A stretch of DNA of 64,000 nucleotides. It comes from Pedobacter sp. KBW06. GTDB lineage: Bacteria > Bacteroidota > Bacteroidia > Sphingobacteriales > Sphingobacteriaceae. Positions 27,276-36,341 of this stretch are shown here, one piece after another (positions within the stretch are counted from its first letter, which is position 1; each line of letters begins with the position of its first letter). The position numbers were made by a program, and so were the translations under genes. Location of the stretch: assembly GCF_003852525.1 (NCBI RefSeq), contig NZ_QAJL01000007.1:124001-188000 (forward strand). The letters are read 5' to 3'. Below the pieces are notes generated by a model, which searched no databases, had not been told where the DNA came from, and saw nothing but the letters and a program-made list of their open reading frames with translations.

Positions 27276-28850
27276 TTGAAGTATCTATATCCCATCATTA
27301 AAGCAGACTACCTGCAACGCAGCCGCAGTTATGCCTTTCTCATTACCATTGCGGTGACCATTTATGCCGCCTGGTCTTTCGTTCCCCCTCCTGAGGCAAA
27401 CTACACGACCCTGACGATGTTCGGTTATAAAGGCGTTTACAACTCCGCCTGGGTAGGTCATGTAAGCGCCCTGATGAGTACGCTCGTCCTTTCCCTGTGT
27501 GGTTTTTTCCTCGTGATTGGCGGAATAAAAAAAGACATTGACACGGAGGTTGGACTCATCATTGCCACCACGCCCATTTCGAATTTTGGCTACCTCCTCA
27601 GCAAGCTTTTCAGTAACTTTTTGATTCTGCTGACGATTTCAGGCCTGGCCTTTCTGGTCGGAATACTGATGTTTTTTGTCAGAAGTTCTGGTTATCCTTT
27701 TCATATCGGCGACTTTATCCTCCCCTACTTATTCATGGTCCTTCCGGCAATGTTTCTGGTCTCCGGGATGGCGATACTGGCAGAGGTATTTCTGGGTCGT
27801 AAAAGTATCCTGCAATACCTCATCTTCTTCGTTCTTTTCGGTGCGTTGATGAGCAATGTCAATAGCAGCAGCAAAAACCCTATCCTGCCGGTTACCGATG
27901 CCCTTGGAATAAGGACAGTATTCAACAGTGTGAAAGAAAAGGTGAACACCGAATTTAAAGAAAACATTGACAAGGTATCTCTTGGTTATGTCATTCACAA
28001 AAACAGAACGTTTAAGACTTTTGTCTGGGAAGGGGTCTCCTGGGACGGATTATTCCTGCTCAGCAGGGCCTTATGGATTAGCCTGATGATTGGCCTTGTC
28101 TATTTATCGTCTTTCTTCTTCCACCGTTTTGATTTTAAACAGGCGGTCAAAAAGGAAAAGAAAAAAACTCAGGAAGACTTTTTGGCGAAAACAGCAGCAC
28201 CCTATTCCGGATTTAATAAATCTCTGCTCCCGGACATCAGCCCCGCCTACGGCATTATTCCATTCATCAGAACAGAATTACTGCTCATGGTAAGGAAAGA
28301 TTCAAAATGGCTTTGGGCGCTGAACATTAGTATCTGGGTGGCGACGTTATTTGTTCCTTTATCCTTCGCTTATTCCTTCCTGTTGCCGATTCTCCTGTTT
28401 CTGCAAGTCAGCAGGATCTCAGAGTTGGCTACAAAGGAGAAAACAAACCGGGTTCATTATTTTACTTATGCTTCGTATAAGCCTTTACAAAGAATGCTTC
28501 CTGCACAAATCATTGCTGCTTTCCTCCTGTTTGTGGCCCTAGCTTTGCCAGTCATTGCCCGTTTGCTAATGGCCTCAAATCTGATGGCTGTGCTCCAGGT
28601 TATGAATGGGTCAATGTTAATTGTATTGCTCAGCGTTTGCCTTGGAATCCTTACGGGAAGTAAAAAATTGTTTGAAATCCTCTTTTTCGCATTGACTTAT
28701 ATTATTTTTCAGGGAATCCCTCAGGCACACTACCTTGGCGCAATCGCTTTTGAAAACTATGGAGGCATGATGGTGATTATTCTTATGATCAACATCTTAT
28801 TATTGATTGGCAGCTTTGCGGTGAGAAATTACCAGACAAGAAATCTATAG
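27276..28850 (+). CDS. ABC-2-like transporter permease
   Basis: Membrane subunit of 524 residues beginning with TTG 27276, 5 bp after the ATPase stop; no ATG lies at a better position. Roughly ten to twelve hydrophobic helices are seen: about 18-36, 62-85, 105-132, 146-170, 178-192, 262-285 and a second set from about 345 to 520. A lysine-rich cytoplasmic loop (VKKEKKKTQ) splits the halves. Family and substrate are not certain; by context it forms an exporter with the upstream ATPase. Confidence 0.85.
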   Translation: MKYLYPIIKADYLQRSRSYAFLITIAVTIYAAWSFVPPPEANYTTLTMFGYKGVYNSAWVGHVSALMSTLVLSLCGFFLVIGGIKKDIDTEVGLIIATTPISNFGYLLSKLFSNFLILLTISGLAFLVGILMFFVRSSGYPFHIGDFILPYLFMVLPAMFLVSGMAILAEVFLGRKSILQYLIFFVLFGALMSNVNSSSKNPILPVTDALGIRTVFNSVKEKVNTEFKENIDKVSLGYVIHKNRTFKTFVWEGVSWDGLFLLSRALWISLMIGLVYLSSFFFHRFDFKQAVKKEKKKTQEDFLAKTAAPYSGFNKSLLPDISPAYGIIPFIRTELLLMVRKDSKWLWALNISIWVATLFVPLSFAYSFLLPILLFLQVSRISELATKEKTNRVHYFTYASYKPLQRMLPAQIIAAFLLFVALALPVIARLLMASNLMAVLQVMNGSMLIVLLSVCLGILTGSKKLFEILFFALTYIIFQGIPQAHYLGAIAFENYGGMMVIILMINILLLIGSFAVRNYQTRNL

Positions 28851-28865
28851 AAGCACCTATATTGT

Positions 28866-28903
28866 AAAGCGAAGGCGGATGAATCTTCATCCGCCTTCGC
28901 TAT
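28866..28903. terminator. Bidirectional terminator hairpin
   Basis: AGCGAAGGCGGATGAA and its perfect complement flank a 2-nt loop, with A/T-rich ends. It lies in the 60-bp gap between the convergent ABC permease and the hypothetical gene and likely stops both. Confidence 0.8.
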
Positions 28904-28910
28904 TTATAAA

Positions 28911-29474
28911 CTACACAACTATTATCTGCGTATAAAAAACATCATACAATCTCTTTATTAAATGGGCCGTCGCTTCATCTGTAATAGATTCCATCACCGT
29001 CCCTTCTTTCTTTTTCCAGAAATGATCATTGTACATAAAATCCTTTAAACCGACCATTACAGGATCATCAAAAAACGGCAAAAGCAATCTATCCTTAGTT
29101 TGAATTGAAAAATCCTGAATCAAATTTAAACAGCCTAAAACCTCTAAAGCTGAGAATTTATCATTCAATAACTCTAAATTAAAGTCGGACAACAGCTTCA
29201 GTTCAATGGTATTATAGCACTGATCTAATTCCTCCTCTACTACCCATTTCTCGAAATTTTCAACATCCAGAAAAGGATGTTCGATATTGCTCAGCTTTTG
29301 CCTAATCTCATTCAGCTGCTTAAAGCAAAGCAGTTTATTTCCCTTTATCAGGAGCTTATCTTCTTCCTCATCCAGCATATCAGTCCCCCAAACGGTATAT
29401 ACATTCACCTCGTTAAACTGAAGTCCTATGAGGTATTTTCTATACTTTTCAGAGACGCTAAAGTCTTCTATCAT
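28911..29474 (-). CDS. Hypothetical protein, 187 aa
   Basis: No family is recognised. The protein is acidic and helix-rich, with no signal peptide or membrane helix. Aromatic-rich motifs include VYTVWGTDMLDEEEDKLLIKG (about 26-46) and PFLDVENFEKWVVEEELDQ. The size, acidity and lone position recall small immunity-type proteins, but no toxin gene is adjacent, so this is speculation. A 36-codon open frame ends 2 bp before its start. Confidence 0.6.
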   Translation of the reverse strand: MIEDFSVSEKYRKYLIGLQFNEVNVYTVWGTDMLDEEEDKLLIKGNKLLCFKQLNEIRQKLSNIEHPFLDVENFEKWVVEEELDQCYNTIELKLLSDFNLELLNDKFSALEVLGCLNLIQDFSIQTKDRLLLPFFDDPVMVGLKDFMYNDHFWKKKEGTVMESITDEATAHLIKRLYDVFYTQIIVV

Positions 29475-29476
29475 TT

Positions 29477-29587
29477 TTACCAGTCTATTTCCACAATAAT
29501 TTCATCAGGCAATATAGCTATAGACAGGGCTCCTGCAAAACCAAAAATGGCTATTAATTTCTGTTCTCCCGGGAAAACAAAAATCAA
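29477..29587 (-). CDS. Possible micro-ORF (36 aa), or gene remnant
   Basis: From a TTG at 29587 to TAA at 29477-29479 the minus strand encodes 36 residues, including FVFPGEQKLIAIFGFAGAL and DEIIVEIDW. It looks protein-like (hydrophobic core, acidic tail) and ends 2 bp before the next start. It has no ATG and an in-frame TGA just upstream, so it may be the 3' end of a lost gene. Confidence 0.25.
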   Translation of the reverse strand: MIFVFPGEQKLIAIFGFAGALSIAILPDEIIVEIDW

Positions 29588-29614
29588 TAGCCATCAGCGT
29601 TTAATCGCTTCTTC

Positions 29615-30661
29615 TTAATCTATAGAAGCCATATCAATCACGAAGCGATAATGAACATCTCCTTTTAAAGTTCTTTCATAAGCTTCATTGATCTGGTCCA
29701 TACGAATCATTTCTACATCAGAAGTGATGTTATGTTCTGCACAATAGTCCAGCATTTCCTGAGTTTCTTTGATCCCTCCCACCAATGATCCGACAAGACT
29801 TCTACGTCCCATAATCAAATGAAATGCCTGTACATCTGATGGCGTTGGCGGAACGCCAAGCAGTACCATCACACCATTGGTACCCAACAGTGCCAGATAT
29901 TCATTATAATCATGTTCGGCAGAAACGGTATCTATGATGAAGTCGAAGGTATTTGCCAATTCCTTCATTTTTTCTTTATCTGTAGTCAGCGCAAAATGAT
30001 GTGCACCTAACTCCTCTGCATCCTTTGCTTTTCCCGGAGATCGGCTCAGCATGGTCACCTCAGCCCCCATAGAAGAAGCTATTTTCACTGCCATGTGTCC
30101 TAAACCACCCAGTCCTACAACCGCCAGTTTATCTCCCTTTTTCACGCCCCAATATTTTAACGGAGAATAAGTTGTAATTCCTGCACACAACAATGGCGCA
30201 ACCTTTTCTAAAGGAAGCTTATCTGAAATATTCAATACAAAACCTTGGGTCACTACAATATGCGTAGAATAGCCGCCATAGGTAATTGTCTTTTTATCCT
30301 GCTCAAATGAGTTATAGGTTTGAGAATGTCCGTTTTCACAATATTGTTCCTGATGATCTTTACAGTTATTGCAATGACCGCAGGAATCTACGAAGCAGCC
30401 TACCCCTACCGTGTCACCTACTTTAAAACGGCTCACGTTGGCACCTACCCGGCTAACTTTTCCAACCACTTCATGGCCGGGAACGACAGGATACATCGTA
30501 CCTCCCCATTCATTCCTCGCAGTATGAATATCCGAATGGCATACACCACAGTATAAAATTTTGATCTCCACATCGTCGGCACCTGGCTCACGACGGGTTA
30601 ACTGATAAGGTTCAAGTGCTTTATCTGCCTTCTGAGCGGCATATGCTTTTACTAGGGTCAT
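29615..30661 (-). CDS. NAD(P)-dependent zinc alcohol dehydrogenase
   Basis: Medium-chain dehydrogenase of 348 residues, similar to YahK/cinnamyl-alcohol-type aldehyde reductases. Catalytic zinc ligands are in ILYCGVCHSD and PGHEVVGKV; the structural zinc site is DSCGHCNNCKDHQEQYC; the Rossmann loop is VVGLGGLGHMAVKIA. It reduces aldehydes or oxidises alcohols; substrate unknown. It is monocistronic; the 420-bp upstream region is described separately. Confidence 0.93.
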   Translation of the reverse strand: MTLVKAYAAQKADKALEPYQLTRREPGADDVEIKILYCGVCHSDIHTARNEWGGTMYPVVPGHEVVGKVSRVGANVSRFKVGDTVGVGCFVDSCGHCNNCKDHQEQYCENGHSQTYNSFEQDKKTITYGGYSTHIVVTQGFVLNISDKLPLEKVAPLLCAGITTYSPLKYWGVKKGDKLAVVGLGGLGHMAVKIASSMGAEVTMLSRSPGKAKDAEELGAHHFALTTDKEKMKELANTFDFIIDTVSAEHDYNEYLALLGTNGVMVLLGVPPTPSDVQAFHLIMGRRSLVGSLVGGIKETQEMLDYCAEHNITSDVEMIRMDQINEAYERTLKGDVHYRFVIDMASID

Positions 30662-31080
30662 ATTATGTTTTGATTAGTTAGGATAATATAATACCTAAAA
30701 TAGGAAAAATGTTTGCGGTATTTTTATTCATTATCAAGCTCCCCGGCCTTTTTATAAATTTCGGTTATCCAATCATCCATTTCTATTTTTTTTTCTGGCG
30801 TCCTGATTATAAGTTAAAAATCAGGACACGGATTTCCTGACAATTTTTATCGTTAAAAAAGCCCTGAACATTCCAGGCCAATTAACAAGGTCATAGCAGG
30901 ATCAATAAAGCTAAAAACAGCAATCAAAAGTTTCCCATAAATGTCTACAGCAGATTCCAGTAAAGAACAACCTAAAGTCTCACATTAAAAAAAAATCAAA
31001 TAGTTAGATGATTTATCGTGTTAAATGTAAATAACACACTTAACAAATAGCGGTTAAATTCATTTCAAAAAAGCAACCAT
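30662..31080. other. Intergenic region upstream of the alcohol dehydrogenase
   Basis: AT-rich stretch of 419 bp. The only marked structure is a hairpin at 30800-30827 (GTCCTGATT/AATCAGGAC, 9-bp perfect arms, 10-nt loop), about 140 bp upstream of the alcohol dehydrogenase. No gene or clear promoter is seen. Confidence 0.4.
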
Positions 31081-31118
31081 AAAAAAAGGCCTTTGGCTTT
31101 TACAACCAAAGGCCTTTT
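31081..31118 (-). terminator. Rho-independent terminator of mqo
   Basis: On the minus strand AAAGGCCTTTGG and CCAAAGGCCTTT pair around a short loop and are followed by a T-run. It lies 24 bp past the mqo stop. Confidence 0.88.
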
Positions 31119-31141
31119 CCATATATTAGATCTAATTTTTC

Positions 31142-32647
31142 TTAACCTGCAGCCTGCAAGTTTAAAGTCTCTGTTGTATTTGACCTGATTTCTTTCGTCA
31201 TTTCTACATTATTGCTGAGCAATTGTCCATAAGAAGGGATCATTTGTTTCAGCTTCGCCTGCCATTCCGGGCTTTTCACCTTGTCGCCGAAGCAACGTTC
31301 CATTAAAGTAATCATGATGGACACTGCGGTAGACGCACCTGGAGAAGCGCCCAGCAATGCAGCGATAGATCCATCAGCAGCCGTAACCACTTCTGTTCCA
31401 AACTCCAGAATTCCACCATGCTCTTCATCTTTCTTGATCACCTGAACACGCTGACCAGCAGTTTCCAGTTCCCAATCTTCCATTTTAGCTGTTGGCAAAT
31501 ATTCTCTTAAAGCCTCCATCCTGTCTTCCGGAGATTGACGCACCTGATTGATCAGGTATTTAGTTAAGGGCAGGTTATCCAGTCCGGCGGAAATCATCGG
31601 ACGGATATTGTTTACTTTAATAGAGAGCGGAAGGTCCATCAAAGAACCATGTTTTAAGAATCTGGTTGAGAAACCGGCATAAGGACCAAAAAGCAAAGCT
31701 CTTTTTCCATCGATCATTCTGGTATCCAAATGTGGAACAGACATCGGCGGCGCACCTACAGAAGCTTTACCATATACCTTTGCATCATGCTCAGCGATGA
31801 CATCCGGATTGATACATTTCAACCATTGTCCGCTTACCGGGAAACCACCAAAACCTTTTCCTTCAGGAATGTCAGACTTCTCCAATAAAGGAAGAGATCC
31901 GCCACCTGCCCCGATAAATACAAATTTCGCTTTTACGACTCTTTTATCTCCCGTTGCTTCGTCCTTTACCTTTACTTCCCAAAGTCCGTTTTTCTGTTTT
32001 AGTTTTTTAACCTCATGGTGGAAATGCATGTTTACATTTTCCTTTTTCTGAAGGTGGTTAAACATCATTCTCGTTAAAGCACCAAAATTTACATCTGTTC
32101 CCAGCATCATTCTTGTTGCGGCTACCTTTTCGGCAGGATCACGCTGATCCATCACCAATGGCATCCATTCCTTTAACTGTTTAGGATCTTCAGAATAGCT
32201 CATCCCCTGAAAAAGAAGGCTTTCCTGAAGCTTCGCATAACGTTCCTTCAAAAACTCCACATTCTTTTCTCCCCAGACAAAACTGATATGGGGAATGCTC
32301 TTAATAAATGTTTCCGGTGATCCAACAAGGTTATTTTCAACCAGGAAGGACCAAAACTGTTTGGATACTTCAAAAGATTCTGCAATAGCTACTGCCTTTG
32401 CGGTTTCTACTGAACCATCGGCCAATTGTGGGGTATAATTTAATTCACAAAAAGCAGAATGCCCTGTTCCTGCATTATTCCAGGCATCAGAACTCTCTGC
32501 AGCAGCAACGTCCAGTCTTTCAAAAATTTCTATGGTGATATCCGGCTGCAATTCTTTGAGTAACATCCCTAGTGTTGCGCTCATTATCCCTGCTCCAATC
32601 AATACAACATCCGCAGTTTTTTCCGAATTACTATTCTTACGAGTCAT
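31142..32647 (-). CDS. mqo: Malate:quinone oxidoreductase
   Basis: Membrane-associated FAD enzyme of the citric acid cycle, oxidising malate to oxaloacetate and reducing quinone. The protein has 501 residues, with an N-terminal FAD-binding loop (VVLIGAGIMSATLGMLLKEL at about 14-33), SSDAWNNAGTGHSAFCELNYTP and a C-terminal GASPGASTAVSIM that contacts FAD. Length and motifs match the family closely. It is a single-gene unit with its own terminator. Confidence 0.96.
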   Translation of the reverse strand: MTRKNSNSEKTADVVLIGAGIMSATLGMLLKELQPDITIEIFERLDVAAAESSDAWNNAGTGHSAFCELNYTPQLADGSVETAKAVAIAESFEVSKQFWSFLVENNLVGSPETFIKSIPHISFVWGEKNVEFLKERYAKLQESLLFQGMSYSEDPKQLKEWMPLVMDQRDPAEKVAATRMMLGTDVNFGALTRMMFNHLQKKENVNMHFHHEVKKLKQKNGLWEVKVKDEATGDKRVVKAKFVFIGAGGGSLPLLEKSDIPEGKGFGGFPVSGQWLKCINPDVIAEHDAKVYGKASVGAPPMSVPHLDTRMIDGKRALLFGPYAGFSTRFLKHGSLMDLPLSIKVNNIRPMISAGLDNLPLTKYLINQVRQSPEDRMEALREYLPTAKMEDWELETAGQRVQVIKKDEEHGGILEFGTEVVTAADGSIAALLGASPGASTAVSIMITLMERCFGDKVKSPEWQAKLKQMIPSYGQLLSNNVEMTKEIRSNTTETLNLQAAG

Positions 32648-33267
32648 TTATTTGAATTTTTGTGCAAAAATACAATACATAATCAAATAATACTTCAAAA
32701 AATCAGATGTTTTCCTAATTATTTCTATCCTTTTTTGAACAGCTCCAAAAAGAAGAGATCAATTTAAGGTAAAATTTCATTGCATCTAATTTTATTGCGT
32801 ATATTGACACCCTTCTTTCCTGCTATCTCGTAATATTCACAAAAAGAAGAGAATAGCCTCCTCCTCTACCTCTTGTTCATCCCTCTGTCATTTTTATTTA
32901 ATCCCAGACTGAGGTCGCTTGTGCGCTCGTCCACAGCTCATTTTGAGCATCAGCAGACGGACTGGCACATGACATCGTGATGATCCTGATTTACTACGAA
33001 TGAAGCAGCTGGTCCGGGGCTTACATATCAGTACCAAGGCATTCCGAACGCTGGAAAAAGAATACCAGGTGCCGAAAAACAAATTTGATCAGCTCCCAGA
33101 AAAACCAGTCTAAACCCAGCTAAATCTTTCTGCTCCGGCTATAAACATGGCTAAAATTTAATTCATGATATTATTTCAGGGAATAGAGCGCTAAAATCAG
33201 AAAATAACTATCTTTCAAAATAATTATAGTTACCAATTTTTGATTTTAACCATTATACCCCATCCTC
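32648..33267. other. 620-bp intergenic region with a gene relic
   Basis: Between mqo and the DinB-like gene. Positions 32973-33113 (plus strand) hold an open frame ending in TAA; from ATG 33000 it encodes 37 residues (MKQLVRGLHISTKAFRTLEK and onward). The composition looks coding and the segment just upstream, 32900-32970, is also less AT-rich than its surroundings, but it is broken by stops. It is most likely the tail of a lost gene. The rest is AT-rich promoter DNA. Confidence 0.35.
32665..32672 (-). promoter_or_regulatory. Possible -7 promoter element of mqo
   Basis: Read on the minus strand TATTTTTG fits TAnnTTTG. A TTTTTTG about 23 bp upstream could be the -33 element. The predicted leader would be very short, about 10 nt. 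Confidence 0.35.
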
Positions 33268-33735
33268 ATGTCCAACGAAAGTTTCCCTCAGGTAACTACG
33301 CTTAAAAAATTAAGGGTTGCAGTATTAAAAACTGTAGAACAATTGACTCCCGGGCAGTTAAATAAAGTTCCCGATGGCTTTAACAACAACATCATCTGGA
33401 ATGTCGCACATTTGATCGCCAGTCAGCAGAACCTTTGCTATATAAAAGCAGGACAGGAAGCCCTGGTTCCTGAGTCATTCATTCAGGCCTACAAACCGGG
33501 TTCAAAACCGGAAAAAGAAGTCTCAGCAGCAGAAATTGAAGACATAAAAGCCCTCTTGCTCAGCACAACGACAGAACTGGAAAACGATCTTAAAGCACAT
33601 CATTTTGATCAGTACACCCCATGGGTAAACAGTATGGGTCTGGAATTAAACAACATCAACGACATCATCAATTACCTGCCGCTTCATGAAAGCATGCATT
33701 TAGGATATATTCTCGCATTGAAGCGCCTCATTTAA
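33268..33735 (+). CDS. DinB-superfamily protein
   Basis: A 155-residue four-helix protein of the DinB/YfiT superfamily. Probable metal-binding histidines are in WNVAHLIASQQ and PLHESMHLGYI. Members include metal-dependent thiol transferases and many proteins without known activity. It starts a plus-strand run with the M23-like gene 9 bp downstream and the aldehyde dehydrogenase after it. Confidence 0.8.
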   Translation: MSNESFPQVTTLKKLRVAVLKTVEQLTPGQLNKVPDGFNNNIIWNVAHLIASQQNLCYIKAGQEALVPESFIQAYKPGSKPEKEVSAAEIEDIKALLLSTTTELENDLKAHHFDQYTPWVNSMGLELNNINDIINYLPLHESMHLGYILALKRLI

Positions 33736-33744
33736 TCAAAGCAC

Positions 33745-34380
33745 ATGAAATTATTATTGTTACCCATGTTACTTTTATGGCTGGCTCCCGACCAGCCCAT
33801 GACCATTGAACGCGATAAAGACAGATGGAAACCTTATTACATAGATACCGCACCCGCAGCAGTTGCAACGACCTGGTATCTTCCTTTTGATGTAGCCAAC
33901 CGTAAAGACCCTAAACAGCTTAAAGTGGTCAGCATTTTCGGAGATCACCGCGACAGTTACCTGAAAGGGCATGTACATACCGCAATAGACATCAATCCTT
34001 TAAAACCCAAAAGCAAACTGGTGAGCGTTTATCCAATGGCAAAGGGTATTGTTTGCTCGGTACACCTGGGCGAAAACCAGAGAACGGTAGTCCTGAAACA
34101 TAAATTACCCGATGGTAAATTCATATTTACCTCTTACAAACACCTAAAAGAAGTATATGTGAACCAGGGACAGCAGGTAGATGAGAATGTAAAGATCGCC
34201 CGCTTGTTTACCCCTGCAGAATCAAAGAAATATGGTGGTGATTACCATCATTTGCACCTGGAAATCCGGAAAAGTTTTGACGATTATGGGTGTGCCAGCT
34301 GGTTAACCATGAATAAAAAACAACTGGACCTCCGTTTTTTCAACCCACTTGTTTTTATTAAAGAAAACCTGAAGCCATAA
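33745..34380 (+). CDS. M23-family (LytM) metallopeptidase-like protein
   Basis: Exported protein of 211 residues with an N-terminal signal (MKLLLLPMLLLWLAP). Zinc ligands typical of the family can be seen: HxxxD at His78-Asp82 (HTAID) and HxH at His169-His171 (HLH). It probably cleaves peptidoglycan cross-links or stabilises the wall. It is shorter than most LytM proteins because it lacks an N-terminal accessory domain. Confidence 0.82.
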   Translation: MKLLLLPMLLLWLAPDQPMTIERDKDRWKPYYIDTAPAAVATTWYLPFDVANRKDPKQLKVVSIFGDHRDSYLKGHVHTAIDINPLKPKSKLVSVYPMAKGIVCSVHLGENQRTVVLKHKLPDGKFIFTSYKHLKEVYVNQGQQVDENVKIARLFTPAESKKYGGDYHHLHLEIRKSFDDYGCASWLTMNKKQLDLRFFNPLVFIKENLKP

Positions 34381-34412
34381 TAACTGTTATCTTATGACCA
34401 ATAACATTTAAA

Positions 34413-35786
34413 ATGAGCATTCTTTCCATCAATCCTACCAACGGTAAATTAATCAAATCCTACAAAGAAGATTCCGAAAAGCAAATTTCCGGGAAAATCG
34501 AAAAAGCACATAAAGCCTGGCTGAAATGGAAGAACACCTCCTTTTCAACCCGTGCAGACTTGTTAAAAAATGCGGCTTCTATCCTGTTGGCAAGAAAACA
34601 GGAACTGGCCACATTGATGGCTAAAGAAATGGGGAAACCCATTCCTGCCGGGATTGCCGAGATCGAGAAATGTGCTGCAGTATGTGATTATTATGCCGCA
34701 AACGGAGCAGAATTCCTGAAAGACGAAACGATAAAAACCGAAGCCTCCGAAAGCTATGTCAGCTACCAGCCCTTAGGCCTGGTACTGGCGGTAATGCCAT
34801 GGAATTTCCCTTTCTGGCAACTCTTCCGTTTTCTGGCCCCGGCATTAATGGCCGGAAATGCAGGATTGCTAAAACATGCCTCTAATGTAACCGGATGTGC
34901 GCTTGCTATTGAGGAAGTCATTATCGAAGCAGGTTTCCCAAAAGACATCTTCCGGGTTTTGGTCATCAACAGCAAATTTGTAAAACAGGTGATTGCCCAT
35001 CCTTTGGTAAAAGCTGTTACCCTAACCGGAAGCACAGAAGCGGGCAAACAGGTTGCCCAGCAGGCAGGATCTTATCTAAAAAAGACGGTCCTGGAATTGG
35101 GCGGAAGCGACCCCTACCTGGTATTGGCTGATGCAGACCTGGAACAAGCCGCAGAAATCTGTATGCAAAGCAGGCTGATCAATAATGGCCAAAGCTGTAT
35201 TGCTGCAAAAAGATTTATCCTTGTAAAGGAAATTGAAAAAGAGTTTACCCGGATCTTTCTGGAAAAAATGCAGTCGAAGGTTACAGGTGATCCTTTTGAT
35301 GCGGATACCGACCTCGGCCCGATGGCAAGGATAGACCTGAGAGATGAACTCCACCAACAGGTAAAGGCTAATATCAAAGCCGGGGCAAAGTGTATTCTTG
35401 GCGGTGAAATTCCGGATTTTAAAGGCAAACATGCTTACTATACACCTACTGTACTGTCGGGAATCAGGAAGGACATGCCCGGTTATGAAGAAGAAATTTT
35501 TGGTCCTGTGGCCTTGATGTTCTCTGCAAAGAATGAAGAAGAAGCCATCAGAATTGCCAACGACAGCCCCTTTGGTCTGGGTGCGGCAGTATTCACTTCC
35601 AATGTGAAACGTGGAGAAGAAATCGCGGCCAAAAGCTTAAATGCAGGTTCCTGTTTCGTAAACTCACTGGTAAAGTCTGATCCAAGGTTACCATTTGGGG
35701 GGATCAACCAAAGCGGCTATGGAAGAGAGCTCAGCGCATTTGGCATCAGGGAATTTGTAAACATCAAAACGGTTTATGTAAAATAA
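34413..35786 (+). CDS. NAD(P)-dependent succinate-semialdehyde-type dehydrogenase
   Basis: Aldehyde dehydrogenase of 457 residues with MPWNFPFWQ, catalytic Glu in VLELGGSDPYLV and catalytic Cys in NNGQSCIAAKRF, followed by EEIFGPVALM and FGGINQSGYGREL. It fits the short Sad/GabD-like branch, which oxidises succinate semialdehyde. The substrate could be another short aldehyde. It ends the plus-strand run. Confidence 0.9.
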   Translation: MSILSINPTNGKLIKSYKEDSEKQISGKIEKAHKAWLKWKNTSFSTRADLLKNAASILLARKQELATLMAKEMGKPIPAGIAEIEKCAAVCDYYAANGAEFLKDETIKTEASESYVSYQPLGLVLAVMPWNFPFWQLFRFLAPALMAGNAGLLKHASNVTGCALAIEEVIIEAGFPKDIFRVLVINSKFVKQVIAHPLVKAVTLTGSTEAGKQVAQQAGSYLKKTVLELGGSDPYLVLADADLEQAAEICMQSRLINNGQSCIAAKRFILVKEIEKEFTRIFLEKMQSKVTGDPFDADTDLGPMARIDLRDELHQQVKANIKAGAKCILGGEIPDFKGKHAYYTPTVLSGIRKDMPGYEEEIFGPVALMFSAKNEEEAIRIANDSPFGLGAAVFTSNVKRGEEIAAKSLNAGSCFVNSLVKSDPRLPFGGINQSGYGRELSAFGIREFVNIKTVYVK

Positions 35787-35796
35787 AACATTCTTT

Positions 35797-36228
35797 TCAG
35801 GTTTCGTTCCAACGTGGGAGATGTCCATAAATCCCTCTGTAGATCTGGAGGATTTTTGATTTAATAGTTGCAGGAAGATCGTGGTTCTTTTCGTCAGAAG
35901 TCACATACCAATGGACGTGCAGTGCTTCAATGTCTTCAATCATCAATTGAACCGGCCAGGAATTTTTACGTTCAATTTCTCCGAACTGGAAGCCATTCAA
36001 CAGGTTTTCCCTGAGGTCATCTGCAATGTCCCTGGGGTCTTTTACTGCGTCTTTTTTTTCCGGTGGACCTGATTTATTGATGTAAACCAACTCCACCCTT
36101 CCCTTGCTCAACGCATACACCAGATATAGGCCATACTTATTTTTGGGAACATTACAGACCTCTACCAAACTGTCTGTGGACTGGAAAAAGAAACTTCCCT
36201 GTTTATATTTACTCAGTTCATCAAACAT
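35797..36228 (-). CDS. Hypothetical protein with degenerate GIY-YIG-like N-terminus
   Basis: A 143-residue protein. Residues 32-35 (YGLY) and 48-54 (VYINKSG) recall the GIY-YIG nuclease core, but the catalytic Arg and Glu positions are not clear, so activity is doubtful. It is soluble and converges with the aldehyde dehydrogenase 10 bp away. Otherwise unassigned. Confidence 0.55.
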   Translation of the reverse strand: MFDELSKYKQGSFFFQSTDSLVEVCNVPKNKYGLYLVYALSKGRVELVYINKSGPPEKKDAVKDPRDIADDLRENLLNGFQFGEIERKNSWPVQLMIEDIEALHVHWYVTSDEKNHDLPATIKSKILQIYRGIYGHLPRWNET

Positions 36229-36341
36229 AAATTCAAAAGTTTAGACAAAGGATCAGTTTTTTAGTGTAATCCTAATATAAAAAATTTGAACTCATATTAC
36301 AAATTAAGATCGATGCAGGAAAAGATAAATTGACAGAAGGA

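Noticed and set aside
35797..36228. Active GIY-YIG nuclease
   Set aside because: Only the first two motif parts resemble the family; catalytic residues could not be identified.
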